Position numbers and translations under genes: made by a program. This document shows, one piece after another, positions 1-5,590 of a stretch of 15,381 nt of DNA. Source of the DNA: RGIG5952 sp045603485 (GTDB taxonomy: Bacteria > Verrucomicrobiota > Kiritimatiellia > RFP12 > JAAYLN01); assembly GCA_045603485.1 (NCBI GenBank), contig JAZUMF010000113.1, positions 1 through 15,381 on the forward strand, read 5' to 3'. The notes below the pieces were generated by a model. It was not told where the DNA came from and ran no database searches. It saw nothing but the letters and a program-made list of their open reading frames with translations. How positions within the stretch are numbered: position 1 is the stretch's first letter; every line of letters starts with the position of its first letter.

Positions 1-284
1 GCGGCTCCGATGCAATAGAGCCAGAAAAGGTACAAGAAGTAATCGATGAAAAAGGCGAGTTACCGTTATCGGTAATACTTCGCTGCAAAATACGCCACTT
101 CACCCATGGAGCCATCATAGGCTCAAAAGACTTCGTCAACGCAGAGTTTGAAAAGCATCGCAGCCTCTTTAATCCAAAGCGAAAAACAGGCGCAAGAGGC
201 ATAGGCTTATGCAAAGACTGGAATGGGCTAAGACTATGCTCGGCAAGAGACCTCAAAAAGTCGCCGATAACCTTCAAGGTTTAA
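1..284 (+). CDS. REP-associated tyrosine transposase (RAYT, Y1/IS200-like), C-terminal fragment
   Basis: Reading from base 3, an open frame of 93 codons runs from the window edge to a TAA at 282-284. The translated end contains ILRCKIRHFTHGAIIGSKDF, then FNPKRKTGAR and a closing LRLCSARDLKK. I recognise this layout (a 'RYFTDGAVIGSREFV' block followed by 'GPKRKTGAR' and an 'LR-LRDLR' tail) as the C-terminus of RAYT-type Y1 transposases. In that family an HUH/tyrosine single-strand nuclease acts on small palindromic REP sequences. The catalytic HUH and Tyr residues lie upstream of the window, so activity cannot be judged. The gene is cut by the window edge and is not obviously broken in the visible part. 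The nearby short palindrome-like repeats (501-658) fit a RAYT neighbourhood. The family call is from pattern memory, not a search. Confidence 0.7.
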   Translation, partial: GSDAIEPEKVQEVIDEKGELPLSVILRCKIRHFTHGAIIGSKDFVNAEFEKHRSLFNPKRKTGARGIGLCKDWNGLRLCSARDLKKSPITFKV

Positions 285-309
285 CGAAAATCCCCGAAAA
301 TTGCTAATC

Positions 310-352
310 TTACCAATCTCAATGTCGCCAATTTTCTTGGCGACATAGGTAA
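310..352 (+). repeat. Nested hairpin downstream of transposase (terminator or transposon-end structure)
   Basis: ATGTCGCCAA (322-331) and TTGGCGACAT (337-346) form a perfect 10-bp stem with a 5-nt TTTTC loop. Outside it, TTACC (310-314) pairs with GGTAA (348-352) across an asymmetric internal loop of 7 nt on one side and 1 nt on the other. It starts 26 bp after the transposase stop codon. Only a short T-run (354-357) follows, so a rho-independent terminator is possible but not typical. A subterminal hairpin recognised by a Y1 transposase is an alternative reading. Confidence 0.6.
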
Positions 353-492
353 CTTTTGTCTCTATATGTGTAATAACGGACAAAACAGGGCTATTTCAGC
401 GAAAAACAGCACTCCCAATATGCCGTTTTGGGTAATTTAGACTGCAAAAAGCTATAACCAACAGAGTCGAGTAAGGTGAATGTGACATTGGC

Positions 493-530
493 ATAGAGCT
501 GGGCCTGTCCCCTGTGCAAGAAGCTAATAA
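493..530 (+). repeat. CTGTCCC-family intergenic repeat, copy 1
   Basis: Core GGGCCTGTCCCC lies at 501-512. The wider unit runs from ATAGAG (493-498) to TAATAA (525-530) and aligns with copy 2 over its length. The core is an imperfect inverted repeat (GGG.C-N-GTCCC). Confidence 0.6.
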
Positions 531-534
531 AGAT

Positions 535-573
535 ATAGAGTTGGGTCTGTCCCTTATGCGGAAAATGTAATAA
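535..573 (+). repeat. CTGTCCC-family intergenic repeat, copy 2
   Basis: Core GGGTCTGTCCC lies at 543-553, inside a 39-bp unit that runs from ATAGAG (535-540) to TAATAA (568-573), like copy 1. It shares the exact 15-mer TTGGGTCTGTCCCTT (541-555) with copy 4 (646-660). Confidence 0.6.
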
Positions 574-593
574 AAAAACGGTGGTGAGATTTA

Positions 594-604
594 TGGACTG
601 TCCC
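594..604 (+). repeat. CTGTCCC-family intergenic repeat, copy 3
   Basis: Core TGGACTGTCCC. Here the inverted-repeat character is strongest (GGAC-T-GTCC). The flanks do not clearly match the other copies, so only the core is annotated. Confidence 0.5.
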
Positions 605-645
605 TCGAGCGGGTATGTGGGCGAATTTGTGATAAGTGGCTGATG

Positions 646-660
646 TTGGGTCTGTCCCTT
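646..660 (+). repeat. CTGTCCC-family intergenic repeat, copy 4
   Basis: TTGGGTCTGTCCCTT is identical to 541-555 in copy 2 and in the same orientation. It ends 31 bp upstream of the -35 box of the kinase promoter. Confidence 0.55.
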
Positions 661-690
661 GCGTTGTTTAGTGGGGTGAAATTTTCTGCT

Positions 691-718
691 TTGACCAATT
701 GAACTTTTTTGCTAACAT
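691..718 (+). promoter_or_regulatory. Probable sigma-70-type promoter of the six-gene operon
   Basis: TTGACC (691-696) and TAACAT (713-718) are spaced by 16 bp; the -10 matches TATAAT at four of six positions. The start codon at 728 begins only 9 bp after the -10, so transcription would start close to or at the ATG, implying a very short or absent 5' leader. No Shine-Dalgarno at normal spacing is present. Confidence 0.5.
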
Positions 719-727
719 TATAGAAGA

Positions 728-2020
728 ATGAATGATGATAAAAATACAGGTGACAAGGGTCGCCTTTACAGCTTTGAAAGCTTTGGGTTGTTGGCCGGGG
801 GCCTTGCCCATGATTACAACAATATGCTTACTGCAATGCTCGGTAACATTGAGTTGATTCTTTGTGATAATATCCCGGAATCAACTCGTGAAACTGCTAC
901 CGATATAAAGGCTACTATGCTTAAGGCCGCAACATTGGTGAAGCGTATGCTTTCGTATGCTTCAGGTGCTGAGCCTCAAAACGAGCGGATTGACTTTAAT
1001 CTGCTCGTTCGTGATATTGTCCGCATTATGAAGCGTTCGATTCCTGAGAATGTCGTTGTTAATATTGAGCAGTCTCAAAAAATTCCTGTGGTTTTTGCTG
1101 ACACAACGATGTTTTGGCAGGTTATGATGAATTTAGTAATCAACGCTTGTGATGCTTTGGAGTCTAAACCGGGTCTTTTGAAGATTGCTGTTCGCTCGCT
1201 ATCTTTGTCAAGCGCTGATATTGCTTTGTACAAGGGAGCTTCTCTTGAACCAGGCGATTATGTGGAGATTTCAGTTTCAGATACCGGTTGCGGTATTTCG
1301 GAAGAGACTAGGGAGCATATCTTTGAGCCGCTCTTTACTACTAAGCGTAAGGGAAATGGTCTTGGTTTGCCTTCAATAATGAGCGTACTTGAGATTTACA
1401 AGGGCGGCCTTAAGGCTGAGTCCGAAATAGGAAAGGGAACTACATTTAGGATTGTCGTCCCGGCGCTTCATAATGCAGATGGTTCCTTGGTCTATCCTGA
1501 GGGTGTGGCTGTTGCTCCTTCTCTTGCCACTTTGGTCTCTCCGCCTCGTTGCATTTGGAATCCTCCTGCCAACGGCGATTCAGTGGATGCCGCTGCCGGC
1601 GCTAAATCTGTTTCTTCGTCGGCAGCCCAATCATCAGCGGCTGTCACTGAAAAGAAGACCATTCTTGTTGTCGATGACGATCCGTCGATTGTAAAGCTTT
1701 TGAAGATTATCCTTGAAAAGTCTAATCGATATGATGTCATTACGGCCCTTAACGGCAATCAGGGTTTAGAGGTTTATCGTGCAAATTCAAGTGTTATTGA
1801 TCTTTGCCTTATTGACGCTTCAATGGGTGCCGGTATGAATGGCTTGGACCTTTGTGCGGCGATACGCAGGGAATCCGCGAATTTGCCTTTGATTTTGATG
1901 AGTGCATATCGGGCTAAGGAGATGAGCGCTCGAATGGCGGTTTCCGGTGTAACAACCTTTTTGGCAAAGCCATTTCGCGGGGCTGATGTTATTGAGCTTT
2001 GCGCAAAATATGTCGGGTAG
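728..2020 (+). CDS. Sensor-less hybrid histidine kinase with C-terminal receiver domain
   Basis: This 430-aa soluble protein has no membrane segment and no recognisable PAS/GAF sensor. The HisKA H-box is GLLAGGLAHDYNNMLTAMLG with phosphoacceptor His28, the 'AHDFNN' type seen in CckA/NtrB-like kinases. The HATPase domain follows: N-box MNLVINACDA (134-143), G1 DTGCGI (185-190), F-box IFEPLFTT (198-205) and G2 GNGLGL (209-214). A Ser/Ala/Pro-rich linker (about 246-308) leads to a receiver domain (311-430) with acidic DDD (316-318), phosphoacceptor Asp363, Ser392 and Lys414, all the expected key residues. ATG 728 is the first in-frame ATG after a stop at 713 and lacks a normal Shine-Dalgarno. 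It is the first gene of the operon, 8 bp before rlmI. There is no separate response regulator in the window, so its input and target are unknown. Domain calls are strong; the role is not known. Confidence 0.9.
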   Translation: MNDDKNTGDKGRLYSFESFGLLAGGLAHDYNNMLTAMLGNIELILCDNIPESTRETATDIKATMLKAATLVKRMLSYASGAEPQNERIDFNLLVRDIVRIMKRSIPENVVVNIEQSQKIPVVFADTTMFWQVMMNLVINACDALESKPGLLKIAVRSLSLSSADIALYKGASLEPGDYVEISVSDTGCGISEETREHIFEPLFTTKRKGNGLGLPSIMSVLEIYKGGLKAESEIGKGTTFRIVVPALHNADGSLVYPEGVAVAPSLATLVSPPRCIWNPPANGDSVDAAAGAKSVSSSAAQSSAAVTEKKTILVVDDDPSIVKLLKIILEKSNRYDVITALNGNQGLEVYRANSSVIDLCLIDASMGAGMNGLDLCAAIRRESANLPLILMSAYRAKEMSARMAVSGVTTFLAKPFRGADVIELCAKYVG

Positions 2021-2023
2021 GAG
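2020..2023 (+). promoter_or_regulatory. Shine-Dalgarno of rlmI overlapping the kinase stop codon
   Basis: GGAG (2020-2023) uses the last G of the kinase TAG stop (2018-2020) and lies 5 nt before ATG 2029. It decides the rlmI start against the upstream in-frame start at 1999 inside the kinase gene, and suggests translational coupling. Confidence 0.7.
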
Positions 2024-2028
2024 CATTT

Positions 2029-3231
2029 ATGCATCATAGTCACGGTAAGCTTCCTGTTGTTACTTTGAAGAAAGGGCGCGGATACTCTGCGTCCCATTTT
2101 CATCCTTGGATTTTTTCAGGAGCGATAGAGTCAATAACTGACGAGCCAAATCCCGGAGAACTGGTTAAGGTTATATCTGATAAGGGTGAGCCTGTAGGTG
2201 TTGGTACTTGGTCACCATCATCGCAGATTCGGATAAGGCTTGTTTCTTTCGGTGCAGATTCGAATTTTTCTTGTTTTGATGCTGTTCAGGTCGCAATTGA
2301 GGCAAGGTCGCAGTTGATGGCTTCTGGCTACACAAATGCGGTCCGCCTGGTCAATGGCGAAGCGGACGGTTTGCCAGGTGTCATAGTTGACAAGTATGAT
2401 GATTGGGCCGTTTGCCAGTTTAATACTGCCGGCGCTGCGAGAATGAAGAACGAAATAGTCGTTGCGCTGCTTGACGCTCTTCCTTTGCGCGGTATCTATG
2501 AGCGTTCTGACGCTGATGGTCGCAGATATGAGGGGCTTGAGGAATGCTGCGGTCATTTGGTCGGTGACGAGCCTCCCGAGCGAATTGAGATTTTTGAAGG
2601 CGAGGTTAAATATTTTGTTGATGTCCGCAAGGGGCATAAGACGGGATATTATCTTGATCAGCGCGATAATCGCCGCATTGTGGCTACCGCTGCAAAGGGG
2701 CTTGATGTTCTTAATGTCTTTTCGTATACGGGCGGATTCGGTGTTGCGGCCTTGGTCGGCGGAGCGAAGTCAGCGGTTCATGTCGACCTTTCGCAGTCAG
2801 CATTGGAGATTGCCAAGGCTAATACTTCGCTGAACGGCTTTGAGCCTAACGACGAAGATTTTATCTGCGGAAATGCTTTTGATGTGTTGCGTAAATTCCG
2901 CGATTCTCGTCGAACCTTTGATTTTATCGTTCTCGATCCCCCAAAATTTGCCGATGCAAAGAGTCATCTCCGCGGGGCCGCTCGTGGCTACAAGGATATC
3001 AATCTGTTGGCCATGAAGCTTCTCCGTCCGGGTGGAATGCTGGCAACTTTTTCATGTTCCGGCTTGATGACACCAGATCTTTTTACTAAGGTTGTTTCTG
3101 AAGCGGCGGTCGATTCAGGCCGTAATTTTCAGATTCAGCAGCGTCTCTGGCAGGCCTCTGACCATCCCGATGGGTTATTCTTCCCTGAGGGATTGTATTT
3201 GAAGGGGCTTTTGCTTAAACACCTACAATAG
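2029..3231 (+). CDS. rlmI: 23S rRNA (cytosine-C5)-methyltransferase RlmI
   Basis: This 400-aa class I SAM-dependent methyltransferase should methylate C5 of a cytosine in 23S rRNA (C1962 in E. coli). The N-terminus (about 1-85) fits a PUA RNA-binding domain (PWIFSGAI...GEPVGVGTWS). Next come the KTGYYLDQRDNR block (204-215), the SAM-binding motif NVFSYTGGFGV (229-239), motif IV LDPPKF (302-307) and the catalytic-Cys motif FSCSG with Cys343. The end ARGYKDINLLAMKLL...FSCSGLMTPDLF...PEGLYLKG closely resembles what I recall of E. coli RlmI, and the length is as expected for the family. ATG 2029 is chosen over the in-frame start at 1999 because of the GGAG at 2020-2023. Its TAG stop is reused in the Shine-Dalgarno of the next gene. 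The family call is firm; the exact target base is inferred from homology. Confidence 0.93.
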   Translation: MHHSHGKLPVVTLKKGRGYSASHFHPWIFSGAIESITDEPNPGELVKVISDKGEPVGVGTWSPSSQIRIRLVSFGADSNFSCFDAVQVAIEARSQLMASGYTNAVRLVNGEADGLPGVIVDKYDDWAVCQFNTAGAARMKNEIVVALLDALPLRGIYERSDADGRRYEGLEECCGHLVGDEPPERIEIFEGEVKYFVDVRKGHKTGYYLDQRDNRRIVATAAKGLDVLNVFSYTGGFGVAALVGGAKSAVHVDLSQSALEIAKANTSLNGFEPNDEDFICGNAFDVLRKFRDSRRTFDFIVLDPPKFADAKSHLRGAARGYKDINLLAMKLLRPGGMLATFSCSGLMTPDLFTKVVSEAAVDSGRNFQIQQRLWQASDHPDGLFFPEGLYLKGLLLKHLQ

Positions 3232-3234
3232 GAA
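3230..3234 (+). promoter_or_regulatory. Shine-Dalgarno of nnrD overlapping the rlmI stop codon
   Basis: AGGAA (3230-3234) includes the last two bases of the rlmI TAG (3229-3231) and lies 4 nt before ATG 3239. It is the same stop/Shine-Dalgarno overlap as at 2020. Confidence 0.6.
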
Positions 3235-3238
3235 TTAT

Positions 3239-4162
3239 ATGGATTTTCCCAAAGAATTAGAATCTTATGCAGATAGATGCGATCCGATTGCCGCAAGTGA
3301 TTTCGAGGTGCTGCTGCCGCCCCGCGACCGTTTCGGTCACAAGGGTGATTATGGGCATATTTTGATTGCCGGCGGTAGCTTCGGCTTCGGCGGAGCTCCT
3401 GCTCTTGCCGCATTGGCGGCATTGCGTACAGGTTCTGGCTTGGTATCCGCTGCGATTCCGGCTTCTTTGGTTTGCGGTCCAATTGCGCGGTTGGCTCCAG
3501 AGGCAATGGCGCATCCTATTGAGGAAAATCACGGACAACTCTCTGAAAACGCCTTTTTGACATGGCTTTTTGCCCGTAAGCGTTTTGATGTGATTGCTAT
3601 AGGTCCAGGACTTGGGCAAAGTCCCGACACGGCGGCGATTATTTCTTCATTGCTGAAGATGTCTGATCAGCCGTTGCTTCTTGATGCAGATGCTTTGAAT
3701 CTTATAGCGGTATCGGAGAGCGGGCTTGATTCGGTCAAGGACGCAAATTCATCTCTTAGGGTTCTGACGCCACATCATGTTGAAGCAGCGCGTTTGCTCG
3801 GTGTTTCGGTTGAAGAGGTTTTGCAGGATAGAGTTAAAGCTGTCCTTGAGATTGCTGAGGCGACGGGTGCCGTGACGGTTCTTAAAGGCCATGGTACTTT
3901 GATTGCCGCTCCCGGGGATTCTCGTCCTGCAATTTGCTTTGAGGGTAATCCTGGTATGGCTACCGGCGGCTCAGGTGATGTTTTGTCTGGCATTATCGCT
4001 TCTCTGTGGGGCCAAGGTCTTTCGCCATACGATGCAGCTTGTCATGGTGTAAGGCTTCATGCGATTGCCGGTGATATCGCCGCAGCGCAATATGGCGAAC
4101 ACTCTATGGTCGCTCGCGATATAATAGCCGCTTTGCCACAGGCTTTTGCAAGGTATATATAA
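3239..4162 (+). CDS. nnrD: ADP-dependent (S)-NAD(P)H-hydrate dehydratase
   Basis: The 307-aa cytosolic repair enzyme dehydrates damaged hydrated NAD(P)H (NAD(P)HX) back to NAD(P)H using ADP (some family members use ATP). It has a ribokinase-like fold. Visible motifs are GHKGDYGHILIAGGS (33-47), IGPGLGQ (121-127), LLLDADALN (146-154), LTPHHVEAARLLG (176-188), VLKGHGT (214-220) and the signature GNPGMATGGSGDVLSG (236-251) with the expected catalytic Asp247. Many bacteria fuse this domain behind the NAD(P)HX epimerase (YjeF_N) in a protein of about 500 aa. Here only the dehydratase is present, so the epimerase must be elsewhere or absent. It starts 7 bp after rlmI with a Shine-Dalgarno overlapping that stop. 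Nothing looks damaged. Confidence 0.92.
   Translation: MDFPKELESYADRCDPIAASDFEVLLPPRDRFGHKGDYGHILIAGGSFGFGGAPALAALAALRTGSGLVSAAIPASLVCGPIARLAPEAMAHPIEENHGQLSENAFLTWLFARKRFDVIAIGPGLGQSPDTAAIISSLLKMSDQPLLLDADALNLIAVSESGLDSVKDANSSLRVLTPHHVEAARLLGVSVEEVLQDRVKAVLEIAEATGAVTVLKGHGTLIAAPGDSRPAICFEGNPGMATGGSGDVLSGIIASLWGQGLSPYDAACHGVRLHAIAGDIAAAQYGEHSMVARDIIAALPQAFARYI
4133..4161 (+). promoter_or_regulatory. Possible weak internal promoter before the MATE gene
   Basis: TTGCCA (4133-4138), 17 bp, then TATATA (4156-4161) lies at the very end of nnrD. An alternative -10 is TATAAT at 4158-4163. The widest intra-operon gap (24 bp) and the lack of a Shine-Dalgarno before ATG 4187 make a secondary start plausible, but this is a weak call. 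Confidence 0.3.
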
Positions 4163-4186
4163 TTTTAAGCATTATCATTTTGTCTT

Positions 4187-5590
4187 ATGGCTGAGTTGTT
4201 AAAACACCAGCGGCGCGGGTCAATCGCTGATGCATTTAGGATTATTTGGCCGCTTATGCTTTCAAATTCGGTGACTGCTGTTATGCAGTTTACCGACCGC
4301 ATTTTTCTTTCGCGCTATAGCGATATAGCTATGCAGGCGGCGGTGCCTGCAGGAACTTTGTCGTATTTGCTCCTTTGCGTGATGCATGTGACGGTCGCTT
4401 ATTCTGGTACATTTGTCGCTCAATACCATGGTGCAGGGCGTAGACTTTCTTGTGCGAGGGCATTTTTTCAGAGTTTTTGGCTCTTTCCTTTGACTGCCGC
4501 ATTGACGCTTTTGCTGATTCCGCTCGGCAATTGTTTGATAGGACATTCCGGTCATCCTCAAGAGGTGTTGCCTGCAGAGAAAACCTATTTTACGATTATG
4601 ATGTTGTGCGGTTTGCTTTTGCCAATTGCCGGTGCAATGTCAGGATATCTTTCCGGTCGTGGTTTTACCCGTATCGTTATGTGGATTTCAATTGTCGGCA
4701 CTATTATAAATATTCCACTGGATTTGATAATGATTTATGGTTGTAGACCTCTTGGGATTCCTGAATGGGGGGTCGCTGGGGCTGCCTGGGCTACAGCTAT
4801 TTCGCAAATGATTATCGTGTTGATATACGGCGTAATTATCTTTAGAGAGCCTATATTTAGAGGAGCCCGCAGAAGTGCGGCTTTGGCGTTTGATTATAAA
4901 TTAACTTGTGCCATCGTTCGTTATGGTTTGCCGTCTGGGCTGCATATTTTGCTTGATATGCTGACATTTACATTTTTTATTTTTGTCACAGGCAGGGAAG
5001 ATATTGTCACTCAAATGGAGTTTGCGGCAAGTAATGTATGCTTTAATATCAATCATCTTGTTTATGCTCCTTTGATTGGAATCGGCATTGGTGCTGGCAT
5101 TTTGGTCGGAAATTATCAAGGTGCAAAGGATAGCGATTCAGCATATAGGGCAGGTTGGTCTTCGATAATTATCGGATGGATATTTATGGGCTTTTTGTTG
5201 CTTATGCTCGGTATCTTTTTGAATGATGCTATCGGGGTTTTCCTTCCAAAGGAAACATCTTTTGATAAGGCGCAGTTTATTTCTCTTAGCCGAATTCTCG
5301 TGTTGATTCTCGCCTCTTGGTGTATGTTTGATGTCGTGAATGTCATTGCGGGCGGAGCATTAAAGGGTGCTGGAGATACAAAGTTTGTTATGTATTTGTG
5401 TGTTTTGATGGGGTTCCTGTTGTGGGTTCCGATGATACTTTTTGTGGTTAAATTCTGCCCTTCAATAGTAAACCTTTGGCTCACTCTCCCGTTGTATGTA
5501 TTTTTACTTGCAGCTCTATTACTTCATAGATGGTGCCGTGGCAGGTGGCGTTCAATTGATTTGATTTCAAACAAAGAGGTCAAATTATGA
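4187..5590 (+). CDS. MATE-family multidrug/metabolite exporter
   Basis: This 467-aa polytopic inner-membrane protein has about 12 hydrophobic segments, the size and layout of MATE (MatE) cation-coupled antiporters. Family-type blocks are IIWPLMLSNSVTAVMQFTDRIF (split as residues 19-40), the first-half loop VAQYHGAGR (77-85), GVAGAAWATAISQ (195-207), its second-half counterpart VGNYQGAKD (307-315), and GALKGAGDTKF (390-400). The two similar halves (about 15-225 and 240-450) are visible. The substrate cannot be read from sequence. No Shine-Dalgarno precedes ATG 4187, and the gap to nnrD is 24 bp. The TGA stop overlaps the next start codon by 4 bp (ATGA at 5587-5590), indicating coupling to the radical SAM gene and a possible functional link such as exporting its product or a related metabolite (speculative). 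Confidence 0.9.
   Translation: MAELLKHQRRGSIADAFRIIWPLMLSNSVTAVMQFTDRIFLSRYSDIAMQAAVPAGTLSYLLLCVMHVTVAYSGTFVAQYHGAGRRLSCARAFFQSFWLFPLTAALTLLLIPLGNCLIGHSGHPQEVLPAEKTYFTIMMLCGLLLPIAGAMSGYLSGRGFTRIVMWISIVGTIINIPLDLIMIYGCRPLGIPEWGVAGAAWATAISQMIIVLIYGVIIFREPIFRGARRSAALAFDYKLTCAIVRYGLPSGLHILLDMLTFTFFIFVTGREDIVTQMEFAASNVCFNINHLVYAPLIGIGIGAGILVGNYQGAKDSDSAYRAGWSSIIIGWIFMGFLLLMLGIFLNDAIGVFLPKETSFDKAQFISLSRILVLILASWCMFDVVNVIAGGALKGAGDTKFVMYLCVLMGFLLWVPMILFVVKFCPSIVNLWLTLPLYVFLLAALLLHRWCRGRWRSIDLISNKEVKL

Larger units (their letters stand above)
285..727. other. Non-coding stretch between transposase end and kinase gene
   Basis: There is no convincing gene in these 443 bp. They hold a nested hairpin just after the transposase stop (310-352), four copies of a GGN-CTGTCCC motif (501-658), two of them within a longer degenerate 38-39 bp repeat, and a promoter for the downstream operon (691-718). 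The remaining A/T-rich sequence (about 353-490) shows nothing I can name. Confidence 0.7.

Noticed and set aside
661..727. Cobalamin or SAM riboswitch ahead of the operon
   Set aside because: No room for a leader between promoter and ATG and no recognisable conserved box; none seen within the operon gaps either.
1999..2028. Upstream in-frame start of rlmI inside the kinase gene
   Set aside because: It would add ten residues overlapping the kinase; the GGAG at 2020-2023 and the family N-terminus favour ATG 2029.
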